The notes: a model not told the origin generated them from the sequence alone. A stretch of 64,000 nt of DNA from Sneathia vaginalis (GCF_000973085.1 NZ_CP011280.1:1190662-1254661), one strand, 5' to 3'. Counted from the first letter of the stretch, positions 19,356 to 27,852 are shown. Numbers and translations are program-made.

Positions 19356-21373
19356 TATTTTTCCTCCTTGAATGCCTTTGAATTCTTAAATCCTATGTAA
19401 GCAAACACCATTAAACCTAATGAAATAAATATAGTTATCGCAGCACCAATTGATTGATATTGTTTTTCTATAGTTAATTTATATATATATGAAATTAATA
19501 AATCTGTACTTCCTGCTATATTTCCATAATTACTTGGATCAAATGGCCCTCCACCATTGAATAGATAAATTATAGAGAAATTATTAAAGTTAAATGTATA
19601 TTGTCCTATTAATAAAGGTGCTGTTTGGAATAAGACTAATGGTAAAGTAATCTTACTTAATTTTTGCCAACCTGTTGCACCATCAATTTCTGCTGCTTCA
19701 TACAAGTCTTGTGGTATTCCTTGTAATACTCCTGTTGATAATAGGAATATGTATGAACTTCCAAGCCAAGTTTGTAATAATATTAATGCTATTCTAGTTA
19801 AATTTGCACTACTCTTTATTGCAAAGTTACCACCAAATATACCTTCTAGTAATTTAGTTATTTGTCCATTTGGTGAAGTCATAATACTAAAGAACATTAT
19901 TGTTATAAACGCTGGTACAGCCCAAGGTAATAAGAATACTGTTCTAATTATTGACTTACCTTTTATTCTATCGTTATTTGCAAGTAATGCTAAGAAGAAT
20001 CCTACTGCTATTGCACAAGTACTTGAGAATATAGTCCATATTATTGTCCATCCTAAAATTAACCAGAATGGTCCTCCTGCAATACCTTTACCTTCTATTA
20101 GTAATAGATAGTTCTTTAATCCTACCCAAGCAAATTTAGATTGGTGTTTAGGATCCATACCTGCAAATGATAACAAGATAGTTGTGAATATTGGTAATAA
20201 TACTATAAACATTAATAATATACCTGTTGATACAGTTACTATGTATGGGAATCCATCATCTTGTATTGAAGTAATAATTTCAAAAGTTGTTTTAGGTCTT
20301 ATACCTTTTGCTTTTGCTTTTAATACGTCACGACAATCCATAAATGCTACTGCCATAATAGTTATTGCTAATAGTATTAGTATTACTGCAACTAACCCTT
20401 CTATCATGAATATCATTGATTTGTCTAATTTTTTAGCTCCCTTAGCTAAAGTATATAATCCATAGATTCCTTGTCCTCTATAATTACCGTATCCTAAAGC
20501 ATATGGAATAGCTGCAAAATAGATAAATATTGTACCTATGAATAATAGGCAAGCTTTTAGATATTGTTTGTTTAATAATTGCCCTAATCCTGGTATTATT
20601 ATTGATAAAATAGGAGCTATTTTATTGACTTTTTCTATTTCTACAGGGGTTTTTCTTACTATATCCGATATATCTTGTTGAAGTATCTTGTATTTTGAAT
20701 CTACTTCAACTGATGTAATATATTTTGCTACTCTTATTCTACTTTTTAAATCTTCACTAGGTATTTGTAATTTTAATACTTCTATTTTATCTTTTGCTGC
20801 TTGTTTTAATTGGTTAACTTCTTCTTCATAAGCTTTTTCAGAAATTAATCCTTCATTTCTGCTATTTTTTAATTTACCTTTATTCTTTTCTAATTCTTTT
20901 TTCAAGTCTTCTTTCTTTTGTTCGAACACTTTCTTAGCTTCTTCATTAGCCTTATTATCTAATTCTGATAATTTCTTTTTGAATTGTGCTTCTTCACATA
21001 TAGTTGAAACATAAAGGTCTATTATTCCTGGAAGTCTTTCTTCCTTTAATTTATTTACTAAATATTCAAGTTCATAATCATAACTTAATTCAGTATATGG
21101 TTTATAGAATTCTGTCTTCTTTTTTGATTCCATCAATTCTATTCTTAATTTTGTTTCTTTCTTATCACATGTGCCTTTGTACTCTTGTTTCTTCTTATTT
21201 ACTTCAGATTTCAATTCTAATAAGAAGGCTTTTTCTTTTTCTTTGAATGAATTTAATTCTTTAAGATATGGGTGAGTACTTTTATCAACTTTTACACCTT
21301 TTGCTAAATCTTTTAAGTAAAGATTTTTTCTTTCATGGGCATTACCTATACTATCGTAAACATATTCGTCCAT
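19355..21373 (-). CDS. malF: Maltodextrin ABC transporter permease MalF with a long N-terminal extension
   Basis: A 672-residue permease. The C-terminal half is a normal MalF core with the EAA loop YEAAEIDGATGWQKLSKITLP. The first 250 or so residues are soluble, very rich in K and E, and look like coiled coil. A separate hydrophobic module follows (about 253-350), with a TM2-like PGLGQLLNKQYLK turn, before the permease core. E. coli MalF is 514 residues and lacks this extension. The start is ATG at 21373 (MDEYVYDS) with AAGGGAG upstream; the longer frame to 21400 overlaps the preceding gene. The role of the extension is unknown. Confidence 0.93.
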   Translation of the reverse strand: MDEYVYDSIGNAHERKNLYLKDLAKGVKVDKSTHPYLKELNSFKEKEKAFLLELKSEVNKKKQEYKGTCDKKETKLRIELMESKKKTEFYKPYTELSYDYELEYLVNKLKEERLPGIIDLYVSTICEEAQFKKKLSELDNKANEEAKKVFEQKKEDLKKELEKNKGKLKNSRNEGLISEKAYEEEVNQLKQAAKDKIEVLKLQIPSEDLKSRIRVAKYITSVEVDSKYKILQQDISDIVRKTPVEIEKVNKIAPILSIIIPGLGQLLNKQYLKACLLFIGTIFIYFAAIPYALGYGNYRGQGIYGLYTLAKGAKKLDKSMIFMIEGLVAVILILLAITIMAVAFMDCRDVLKAKAKGIRPKTTFEIITSIQDDGFPYIVTVSTGILLMFIVLLPIFTTILLSFAGMDPKHQSKFAWVGLKNYLLLIEGKGIAGGPFWLILGWTIIWTIFSSTCAIAVGFFLALLANNDRIKGKSIIRTVFLLPWAVPAFITIMFFSIMTSPNGQITKLLEGIFGGNFAIKSSANLTRIALILLQTWLGSSYIFLLSTGVLQGIPQDLYEAAEIDGATGWQKLSKITLPLVLFQTAPLLIGQYTFNFNNFSIIYLFNGGGPFDPSNYGNIAGSTDLLISYIYKLTIEKQYQSIGAAITIFISLGLMVFAYIGFKNSKAFKEEK

Positions 21374-21374
21374 A

Positions 21375-21776
21375 TTATTTCTCCCTTTCTTTAAATACAA
21401 TTATCCAAATCAGCAATATACATTGTAAAATTATACTTAAAAAGTAAAATATAGTATCTTGAGGATATACAAAAATTTTAAATAAAATATTAGCGATTAT
21501 AAACAATGAAAATATCCCCTTATATAGTACGTTTATTCTTAATTTTTCATTTAGAAAATAATTATACAAATTAAATATCACAAATAAACTAACTGAACTC
21601 ATATAGTTAATCATCTGATTTGTTATATACACATCCAATGACGCCCCTGTTCTTTTATGAAATTGTTCAAATAACTCTATACTTTTAACTAAATAAAAAC
21701 TATTTAATGTTTCAAATAGTACTATACAAAAGGATATTACCATAAAAGCTATCATAGTCTTTTTATCTAATTTCAT
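21375..21776 (-). CDS. Small four-span membrane protein in the mal operon
   Basis: I do not recognise this 133-residue protein. It is mostly hydrophobic, with four likely transmembrane spans (about 8-30, 55-72, 82-100 and 108-127), a short polar loop between the first two, and a charged tail ending FKEREK. It lies between malE and malF, stops 1 base before the malF start, and has a GGAG ribosome binding site. The position suggests a role in, or regulation of, the maltodextrin transporter, but nothing in the sequence identifies it. Confidence 0.75.
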   Translation of the reverse strand: MKLDKKTMIAFMVISFCIVLFETLNSFYLVKSIELFEQFHKRTGASLDVYITNQMINYMSSVSLFVIFNLYNYFLNEKLRINVLYKGIFSLFIIANILFKIFVYPQDTIFYFLSIILQCILLIWIIVFKEREK

Positions 21777-21796
21777 ATATCTCCTTATAATAAAGA

Positions 21797-21821
21797 AGTA
21801 GGTGCTACTCTAACACCTACT
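21797..21821 (-). terminator. Intercistronic hairpin after malE
   Basis: An 8-bp stem AGTAGGTG/CACCTACT with a 9-base loop lies just after the malE stop and is followed on the minus strand by TCTTTATTATAA. The T-tract is weak, so it may be a partial terminator or 3' stabiliser that raises malE mRNA relative to the membrane components. Confidence 0.65.
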
Positions 21822-21832
21822 CCCCTAATTTA

Positions 21833-23131
21833 TTATTGACCTAAGTTTGTTAATAGTGCCTTAAAGCTTGCTTGTACTTCTTTATATGCATCTTGTGCTG
21901 TTTTAGGTTTCTTAGCTTCCCAAGAAATTATTGAGTTCTTCCATGTATCCCATACTTGTCCCCATTCTTCGAATAATGGTCTTGAAACGGCTACATCATA
22001 GCTTTCTAGTATAGAAGCTAGAACTTTCTTATCTAATGGGCTTAATTTATCCATCTTTTCATATTCATCTTTGCTTACATTTGGCATAATCTTACCTGTT
22101 ATCTTGTACATGTCTCCTGCATATTTAGGATTCATTATTTCAGCTATAACAGCTTCTGCTAATGCCATCTTATCTTTATCTTCTTCATCTCTTGAGTTAA
22201 TTCCTAATGCCCATCCACTCTTCCAGTGTTTTAATGGTTTTCCTTCCCATGTAGCATGATTTAATCCTATAACATCGAAGTCATCTCCTAGAGCTTCTGC
22301 CATTGGATTAGCATCCCATGGTCCAACTATTCTTACAGAACCAGTTTTTCCACTGTTAAAGTTATCTGTAACATATCCATCTACTGCTTTTTCGTCAAAC
22401 ATAGGAAGTTTCTTTTCGTGTGAAGCTTTCCAATAATTGAATAATCCTTCAAACATCTTTTGTTGATCTGGTGTTAATTCGTCCCAGTTCTTTGTTAAGT
22501 CAGAGAAGAATTTATCTCCATCTTTACCTAATAATTCAACATCAAATGCATTAGTTATTGCAACTGCATACCAAGCATTAAATACTGGTACCATTGCTAC
22601 ATCTGGACTTAATTTTGCTAAGTCTATATCTTTAGTTACATCGATTCCTTGAGCAGCTGCATTTTTCTTATTTAATCCTACTGCAAGTGTTTCAATGTTC
22701 ATAGGGAATGCAACATAAGAACCATCTTTCTTAAGTTGTCCTCCTAAACCGTTATCGAAATCTTTGAATCCTCCAATTTTATCAGCTAATGCTTTAGCAT
22801 CAAATGAAGCTAAAACTGATTTACTATTTAAGCTTTCCATTTTATCTAAAGGTAGAGCAAATACGTCTGCAACGTCCTTATTAGTTGCATCTGTCTTATC
22901 AATTATGTCTAAGTGGTCAAATGAACCTATAACCTTTAATTGAATGTCTGCATCTGGGTTCTTTTCTTTAACCCTCTTTATTGCTGCTTCATAATATGGT
23001 TGCCAAGTGTCTTCTGCTTGTACAACGATACTACCTTTTAATCCTTCTGTTTTTGGACCTTTAGCTTCTTCCTTACCTTTACAAGCTAAGATTGAGAATG
23101 CTAACAAAACTGCTGTCAAAATTTTTTTCAT
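21833..23131 (-). CDS. malE: Maltodextrin-binding lipoprotein MalE
   Basis: A 432-residue extracytoplasmic solute-binding protein of the maltose family. It has a lipoprotein signal peptide with lipobox SILAC (Cys17), so it should be lipid-anchored rather than freely periplasmic. The mature protein keeps MalE-like features (WNAWY-like NAWYAVAITNAF, DANPMAEALG, SGWALGINS). It is the first gene of the operon, with an AAAGGAAG ribosome binding site, a strong promoter and an operator immediately upstream. Maltodextrin is inferred from neighbours malF, malG, malR and malQ. Confidence 0.94.
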   Translation of the reverse strand: MKKILTAVLLAFSILACKGKEEAKGPKTEGLKGSIVVQAEDTWQPYYEAAIKRVKEKNPDADIQLKVIGSFDHLDIIDKTDATNKDVADVFALPLDKMESLNSKSVLASFDAKALADKIGGFKDFDNGLGGQLKKDGSYVAFPMNIETLAVGLNKKNAAAQGIDVTKDIDLAKLSPDVAMVPVFNAWYAVAITNAFDVELLGKDGDKFFSDLTKNWDELTPDQQKMFEGLFNYWKASHEKKLPMFDEKAVDGYVTDNFNSGKTGSVRIVGPWDANPMAEALGDDFDVIGLNHATWEGKPLKHWKSGWALGINSRDEEDKDKMALAEAVIAEIMNPKYAGDMYKITGKIMPNVSKDEYEKMDKLSPLDKKVLASILESYDVAVSRPLFEEWGQVWDTWKNSIISWEAKKPKTAQDAYKEVQASFKALLTNLGQ

Positions 23132-23160
23132 TCTATATCTTCCTTTCGTTTATATATGTA

Positions 23161-23174
23161 TGCAATCGTTTGCA
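23161..23174. promoter_or_regulatory. LacI-family operator at the malE promoter
   Basis: TGCAATCGTTTGCA is a 14-bp inverted repeat centred on CG with one mismatched pair, the classic form bound by LacI/GalR repressors. It begins 5 bases downstream of the malE -10 box, so a bound repressor would cover the transcription start. The malR gene in the same operon is the obvious candidate regulator. Confidence 0.8.
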
Positions 23175-23179
23175 ATAGT

Positions 23180-23207
23180 ATTATAACTTGAAAGTAAAAA
23201 AAGACAA
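23180..23207 (-). promoter_or_regulatory. malE operon promoter
   Basis: On the minus strand TTGTCT (23202-23207), a 16-bp spacer and TATAAT (23180-23185) form a good sigma-70-type promoter. The LacI-type operator lies directly downstream. Confidence 0.8.
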
Positions 23208-23239
23208 CCTTTTTTTTAAAATTTTTAGTAAAAATGCTG

Positions 23240-23268
23240 TGGACATAACAAAACTATTGTATTATACT
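23240..23268 (+). promoter_or_regulatory. Promoter of the small unknown gene at 23284
   Basis: TGGACA (23240-23245), a 17-bp spacer and TATACT (23263-23268). The expected start of transcription, about 23275, allows only the ATG at 23284 and rules out the longer TTG-initiated frame from 23188. Confidence 0.75.
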
Positions 23269-23283
23269 AATTGTGGTGATTTT

Positions 23284-23772
23284 ATGAATAATATATATAA
23301 TGCAAAAATAATAGGTAATGATGGTAAAGAATTTAAGACACTATGCTTCTTATTAAAAACAGATAATAAACTAGTACTTGTTCTACCTAATAATTTTAAA
23401 ATTATGTTTATGAAAAACATAACAATTTCAAAATTTAGCATCAATTTTATCTTTGATATAAAGGAAGAAAATATACGATATGATAATGATCTAGTATTTA
23501 TAACTATCGACTGTGTATACTTTGATGAAAATAACATATTAAAGGATAGTAGACCTCATTTTTCTATTTGTGATATGCACAAATTAGTTTATGCAACAAA
23601 AGAAGATTTTGACTATACACCATACAAAAAAGAAGACTGTTATGTCAACATCTTAAATCATGGCATAGACAAAACAATCCCTTTTGTAAATGTAGATTTC
23701 TCACTTCTCACAAAGGATAACAAAATATATGGAGTGGTTATAGGGGATAAGGTTGTGAATGTTGAGTTTTAA
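23284..23772 (+). CDS. Hypothetical protein, 162 residues
   Basis: I do not recognise this protein. It begins MNNIYNAKIIGNDGKEF, has no signal peptide or long hydrophobic span, and is rich in alternating hydrophobic residues, suggesting a beta-rich cytoplasmic fold. It contains a cysteine-bearing HFSICDMHKLVY segment. The start was set by the promoter just upstream and a GGTGAT ribosome binding site; an in-frame TTG at 23188 lies upstream of the promoter. It is divergent from malE and converges on hicB, and is a single-gene unit. Confidence 0.7.
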   Translation: MNNIYNAKIIGNDGKEFKTLCFLLKTDNKLVLVLPNNFKIMFMKNITISKFSINFIFDIKEENIRYDNDLVFITIDCVYFDENNILKDSRPHFSICDMHKLVYATKEDFDYTPYKKEDCYVNILNHGIDKTIPFVNVDFSLLTKDNKIYGVVIGDKVVNVEF

Positions 23773-23781
23773 TAAAATATA

Positions 23782-23812
23782 AAAAAGCATAAACACTTAG
23801 TCTATGCTTTTT
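23782..23812. terminator. Bidirectional terminator between the unknown gene and hicB
   Basis: AAAAAGCATA (23782-23791) pairs with TATGCTTTTT (23803-23812) around an 11-base loop, giving T-rich tails on both strands. It serves the two convergent genes; the hicB stop lies within the loop. Confidence 0.8.
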
Positions 23813-24204
23813 ATTTTCAATTCTTTTTTTAATGCTTGTTGCAATAATTGTGAACAATTTATATTTTTATTTTTAGCTAATTCAATAAGCCAACTAGGTA
23901 ATGATACCATTTTGTTTTTATAAACTTGTTTTATTAAGGAATATTCATAATCTGGGTTAAAACTTACTATTCCTACAAATTGATTTTCTTTTAATCCTTT
24001 TTGCAATTCTTTGATTTTACTAGGTGAAGGGATTTTACCTGTTTCATAAATCATGGTACTAACAACTTCTAAAGCCATATTCATCGCCTCTTCTATTGTT
24101 TCTCCATATGCTCCTAATTCTAAATTAAAATCAGGTATGTTTACTTCATAAAAGTTATCTTCTGTTAAAGTTACAATAACAGGATAAATTACTTCTTTAG
24201 CCAT
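23797..24204 (-). CDS. hicB: Orphan HicB-like antitoxin
   Basis: A 135-residue HicB-family protein. The N-terminal half is the partial RNase H-like fold (YPVIVTLTEDNFYEVNIPDF, then GETIEEAMNMALEV). The C-terminal third looks like a ribbon-helix-helix DNA-binding segment (MVSLPSWLIELA, then CSQLLQQALKKEL). HicB normally neutralises and co-represses the HicA mRNA interferase. No hicA frame of 60 or more codons is seen on either side, so this is an orphan or a solitary regulator. It has its own promoter containing an 11-bp tandem repeat. Confidence 0.85.
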   Translation of the reverse strand: MAKEVIYPVIVTLTEDNFYEVNIPDFNLELGAYGETIEEAMNMALEVVSTMIYETGKIPSPSKIKELQKGLKENQFVGIVSFNPDYEYSLIKQVYKNKMVSLPSWLIELAKNKNINCSQLLQQALKKELKIKSID

Positions 24205-24245
24205 AAAACATTATCTCCATTTCATAATTTTTTTATCTCATCAAC

Positions 24246-24274
24246 AGAATAACATATATTTAACATATATTCAA
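24246..24274 (-). promoter_or_regulatory. hicB promoter overlapped by an 11-bp tandem repeat
   Basis: On the minus strand TTGAAT (24269-24274), a 17-bp spacer and TATTCT (24246-24251). Within it AATATATGTTA is repeated exactly in tandem (24250-24260 and 24261-24271), one helical turn apart. This is a plausible autoregulatory operator for the ribbon-helix-helix part of HicB. Confidence 0.6.
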
Positions 24275-24300
24275 GTTCTTTATTACTCTTTTTTGTAAAC

Positions 24301-24331
24301 AAAAATACACCCACATTTGTAGGGTGTATTT
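24301..24331 (-). terminator. Terminator after rpsI
   Basis: A 10-bp perfect stem AAATACACCC/GGGTGTATTT (24303-24312 with 24322-24331) with a 9-base loop and a T-rich tail on the minus strand. It lies 7 bases beyond the rpsI stop and separates it from hicB. Confidence 0.85.
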
Positions 24332-24338
24332 ATTTTCA

Positions 24339-24734
24339 CTATCTCTTTGAGAATTGTGGGCTTCTTCTTGCCTTTTTCTTTCCGTATTTCTTTCTTTCAA
24401 CCATTCTTGAATCTCTTGTTAAGTATCCTGCTTCTTTTAAAGCTGGTCTGTAATCTGGATCATTTTCTAGTAAAGCTCTTGCAACACCATGTCTTATTGC
24501 TCCTGCTTGTCCTGAGTTTCCTCCACCATATACATTAACTATTACTTTGAATTTATCTAATGATTCTGTTACTTCTAATGGTTGTTCAACAATTTTTGCT
24601 AATATTTCTCTTCCTTCGAAATATTCTCTCATGTCTTTTCCGTTAATTTCTACTCCTGTTTGTCCAGGTATAAGTCTTACTCTTGCAACAGAAGTTTTTC
24701 TTCTTCCTGTTCCTAAATATTGTCCTTTAGCCAT
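24339..24734 (-). CDS. rpsI: 30S ribosomal protein S9 (uS9)
   Basis: The 131-residue length is normal. It has [14 protein letters not shown] near the N-terminus, [19 protein letters not shown] in the middle and the diagnostic [13 protein letters not shown]-terminus that reaches the ribosomal P site. It follows rplM by 12 bases, the conserved L13-S9 pair. Confidence 0.98.
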   Translation of the reverse strand: MAKGQYLGTGRRKTSVARVRLIPGQTGVEINGKDMREYFEGREILAKIVEQPLEVTESLDKFKVIVNVYGGGNSGQAGAIRHGVARALLENDPDYRPALKEAGYLTRDSRMVERKKYGKKKARRSPQFSKR

Positions 24735-24746
24735 TTACTCTACCTC

Positions 24747-25181
24747 CTACTTTTCTAACTTTTCTGGTTTTTGTGCACCATGTTTATGTTCAGCTGTTAC
24801 ATAAAGTTTTAATCTATTGATTTGTTGTTTTCCTAATTTATTCTTAGGTAACATTCTTTCAACTGCTTTTCTTAAAACTTCAGTAGGTTTCTTATCAAGC
24901 ATTTCTTGTAAAGTTCTAACACTTAGACCACCAGGATATCCACTGTGTCTGTAATATTTCTTGTCAGTTAACTTTTTACCTGTAACTGCAATCTTATCAG
25001 CATTAACAACTACTACATAATCTCCTCCATCAACGTGTGGTGTGTATGTAGGTTTGTCTTTACCCATAAGAATTACTGCTATTTCAGTAGCTAATTTTCC
25101 TAATATTTTTCCTGTAGCATCAATTTCATGCCATTTTCTTGATACTTCTTCTTTTTTTTGTATTTTTGTATACTTATTCAC
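24747..25181 (-). CDS. rplM: 50S ribosomal protein L13 (uL13)
   Basis: The 144-residue protein has the L13 core RKWHEIDATGKILGKLATEIA, GDYVVVVNADKIAVTGKK and YRHSGYPGGL. It starts with GTG at 25181 behind a strong AGGAGG site. The promoter lies inside the end of proS, giving a leader of about 55 bases that begins with a hairpin. Confidence 0.98.
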   Translation of the reverse strand: MNKYTKIQKKEEVSRKWHEIDATGKILGKLATEIAVILMGKDKPTYTPHVDGGDYVVVVNADKIAVTGKKLTDKKYYRHSGYPGGLSVRTLQEMLDKKPTEVLRKAVERMLPKNKLGKQQINRLKLYVTAEHKHGAQKPEKLEK

Positions 25182-25215
25182 TTTTTTTCCTCCTAAATTA
25201 ATACGTGAATAACGG

Positions 25216-25232
25216 TCCTTTGTGGGAAAGGA
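25216..25232 (-). promoter_or_regulatory. Hairpin at the 5' end of the rplM leader
   Basis: A 6-bp stem TCCTTT/AAAGGA with a 5-base loop, directly after the proS stop and within a few bases of the predicted rplM transcription start. There is no T-tract, so it is not a typical terminator. It could be an L13 autoregulatory structure or a 5' stabiliser. Confidence 0.4.
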
Positions 25233-26951
25233 TTATAGATTCATTCTATAATATTTAATAATATTTGTCAAGTTATCTATTTTTACTTCTTCTACAACTT
25301 TTCCGTCCCTAGTTTTTAATTCAACTATACCTTCACTAGCTTTATTTCCTATTATTATTTTTATAGGAAATCCTATTAAATCTGCATCTTTAAATTTAAA
25401 TCCTGCTTTTTCATTTCTGTCATCATATATTACATCAATATTTTCATCTTTTAATAGCTTATACACTTGTTCAGAAACTTTAACTATATCTTCATTTTTC
25501 ATGTTTGTAGCTATTATATCCACTTCATATGGTGCAATAGATAAAGGCCAGATTATACCATTTTCATCGTTATTTTGTTCAACTGCTGCGGCTGCTACTC
25601 TTGATATACCTATACCATAGCAACCCATAATTACAGTTTGTAGTTTTCCAGTTTCATCTAGTACTTTTGCATTCATAGCTTTACTGTACTTATCACCTAA
25701 TTTGAATATATGACCTACTTCTATTCCACGTGCCATTTTTAAAACTCCGTCTCCTATAGGTGACATATCACCAGCACGAGCTTTTCTTACATCTGCTACA
25801 ACATCGTATCTCAAATCTTCTAAATTTACATTAGTATAGTGATAATTTTCCTCGTTTGCACCAACAACAAAGTTGTATAAATATTTAACACTTTCGTCCA
25901 TTACTACTTTTACATCTTTATTAAAGTCTTTTAAAGCTCCCATATATCCCTTACATATACCTAATTTTTGTATATCTTCATCTGTAACTAATTCTAATTC
26001 TACATTAAGGTTAAATGCATTCTTTACTTTAATATCATTTACATCAAGATCTGATCTAATTATTGCCATATAGTAGTTTGTCTTATCTTCCAATACTTCT
26101 TTGAATAGAACAGCTTTTACTATTTTCTTTTTAGAAATATTTAAATATTTTTCTAATTCATCTATTGTTGTTACATTAGGTGTTTCCACTAATTCTTTTT
26201 CTTTCTTTTCTTCTTCTGGCATAACTAACTCTATTTTACTTGTTGCCTTTTCTACATTAGCTGCATAATCTGTTGTATCTGAGTATAGTATGTCATCTTC
26301 ACCAGCACTAGCTAAAACCATAAATTCATGGCTTTCTGCTCCCCCTATAGAACCTGTATCTGCTTCAACTGGTCTAAAGTTAAGTCCACATCTATTGAAT
26401 ATATTACAATATGCTTGTTTCATATTTAGGTATTCTTTATCAAGACTTTCTTTAGTTAAATGGAAACTATATCCATCTTTCATGATAAATTCACGTCCAC
26501 GCATAAGTCCAAATCTTGGTCTTATTTCATCCCTAAACTTAGTTTGTATTTGATAAAAATTAATAGGTAATTCCTTGTATGACTTTATCAATTCTCTAAA
26601 TAGATATGTAACTATTTCTTCATGTGTAGGACCTAATACAAAGTCTCTTTGATTTCTATCTTTAAATCTCATAAGTTCTGGTCCATATGCATTCCATCTA
26701 CCTGATTCTTTCCATAAATCTGCTGGTTGCATTATGGGCATAAGTAATTCTATTGCCCCTGCTTTATCTAATTCTTCTCTTGCTATCTTTTCAATTTTCT
26801 TTAGTACTTTTAATCCTAACGGCAAATATGTATAATTTCCTCTTGATACTTGCTTTATCATACCTGCTCTTAGCATTAATTTGTGACTTTGTGTTTCTGC
26901 TTCTTTTGGACTTTCTTTATACGTTTTTATGAATGTCTTTGAAAATCTCAT
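25233..26951 (-). CDS. proS: Proline-tRNA ligase
   Basis: Class II synthetase of 572 residues, the bacterial type with an inserted editing domain between motifs 2 and 3. Motif 1 region is LPLGLKVLKKIEKIAREEL, motif 2 is FRDEIRPRFGLMRGREF, and motif 3 is CYGIGISRVAAAAVEQ. The editing insertion spans about 225-400 (contains GADEENYHY-like GANEENYHYTN). It overlaps the preceding EamA gene by 35 bases. The last 40 bases of the gene carry the rplM promoter. Confidence 0.97.
   Translation of the reverse strand: MRFSKTFIKTYKESPKEAETQSHKLMLRAGMIKQVSRGNYTYLPLGLKVLKKIEKIAREELDKAGAIELLMPIMQPADLWKESGRWNAYGPELMRFKDRNQRDFVLGPTHEEIVTYLFRELIKSYKELPINFYQIQTKFRDEIRPRFGLMRGREFIMKDGYSFHLTKESLDKEYLNMKQAYCNIFNRCGLNFRPVEADTGSIGGAESHEFMVLASAGEDDILYSDTTDYAANVEKATSKIELVMPEEEKKEKELVETPNVTTIDELEKYLNISKKKIVKAVLFKEVLEDKTNYYMAIIRSDLDVNDIKVKNAFNLNVELELVTDEDIQKLGICKGYMGALKDFNKDVKVVMDESVKYLYNFVVGANEENYHYTNVNLEDLRYDVVADVRKARAGDMSPIGDGVLKMARGIEVGHIFKLGDKYSKAMNAKVLDETGKLQTVIMGCYGIGISRVAAAAVEQNNDENGIIWPLSIAPYEVDIIATNMKNEDIVKVSEQVYKLLKDENIDVIYDDRNEKAGFKFKDADLIGFPIKIIIGNKASEGIVELKTRDGKVVEEVKIDNLTNIIKYYRMNL
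25243..25271 (-). promoter_or_regulatory. rplM-rpsI promoter inside proS
   Basis: On the minus strand TTGACA (25266-25271, perfect -35), a 17-bp spacer and TAGAAT (25243-25248). It lies in the final codons of proS and would give the ribosomal protein pair independent, strong expression. Confidence 0.75.
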
Positions 26952-27852
26952 TTACCTTCCTCCTAATATATTTTATTACTCCATTAGCTTCTGATAGGAT
27001 TACTGCTAAAACTATGAATAATCCTCCAAAGCAAACATTTCTTGTTAACTGTTCTTTTAGTACTATATGTGCAAATATTGGTGCAAAAATTGATTCTGTT
27101 GCTAAAAATATTGAAGCTCTAACAGAACTTGTATATCTTTGAAATAGTGCTTGTAGAAATAGGCATATACCTGTTGTTACAAGCCCCATGTAAAGTACAG
27201 ATACAATTTCTTTATTGGATAATATTCTAACCTTTTCATCACCTACATTAAAAATTGTTAAAAATATTACAGCTATTACAAATAGTATTGACGCTAAGCT
27301 ATTTTGTATTAATATCATCTTCTCAACTGTATATTTTTTTGAATAAAAACCTGTAAGTGCTATATGTATTCCAAAAAATATTGCCGATATTATTACAAAT
27401 ACATCCCCTACATTTAGCGTGAATAAATTTTCTTTGGGTACATAGGAGATAAAGCCAATACCTAATAGACATAGTATAGTCGATAAATATGTAAATACAT
27501 CTGGTGCTTTTCTATTTAACATCCAAGAAATATATGGAACAAACATTACATTAACTCCTGTATAAAAGGCTGCTTTTGATGCACTTGTATATTTACTCCC
27601 TACTATTTGAAACCCATATGCAAAGAACAAAACAAAAGATATTAAAAACATTTTTTTTATATCTTTTAGTTTAATTTTCTTTATTGTATCACGAAATACA
27701 AATAATAAAAAGATGGTTGCAATTACAAACCTTAATCCTAGCATATATACAGGGCTTATTCCTTCATTTAACCCTATTTTTGTTACTACAAAACCTGAAC
27801 CCCATAATAGTCCTACTAGGAGTAATCCTAAATCTGCAAATCCTCTTCTCAT
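26917..27852 (-). CDS. EamA/DMT-family transporter
   Basis: A 311-residue membrane protein with about ten hydrophobic spans in two repeated halves, typical of drug/metabolite transporters. The family marks LLWGSGFVVTKIGL near the N-terminus and TGICLFLQALFQRYTSS plus the PIFAHIVLKEQLT segment in the second half are present. Substrate cannot be told from sequence. It is embedded between recG and proS, overlapping both (4 and 35 bases), so it is translated from the same mRNA. Confidence 0.88.
   Translation of the reverse strand: MRRGFADLGLLLVGLLWGSGFVVTKIGLNEGISPVYMLGLRFVIATIFLLFVFRDTIKKIKLKDIKKMFLISFVLFFAYGFQIVGSKYTSASKAAFYTGVNVMFVPYISWMLNRKAPDVFTYLSTILCLLGIGFISYVPKENLFTLNVGDVFVIISAIFFGIHIALTGFYSKKYTVEKMILIQNSLASILFVIAVIFLTIFNVGDEKVRILSNKEIVSVLYMGLVTTGICLFLQALFQRYTSSVRASIFLATESIFAPIFAHIVLKEQLTRNVCFGGLFIVLAVILSEANGVIKYIRRKVNEIFKDIHKNV

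Noticed and set aside
23188..23283. Longer TTG-initiated start for the small unknown gene
   Set aside because: A good promoter (23240-23268) lies inside this stretch, and its start site is downstream of the TTG; ATG 23284 has the better ribosome binding site.
24205..24300. A hicA gene upstream of hicB
   Set aside because: Only about 20 in-frame codons are present, without the dsRNA-binding-like HicA pattern or its catalytic histidine.
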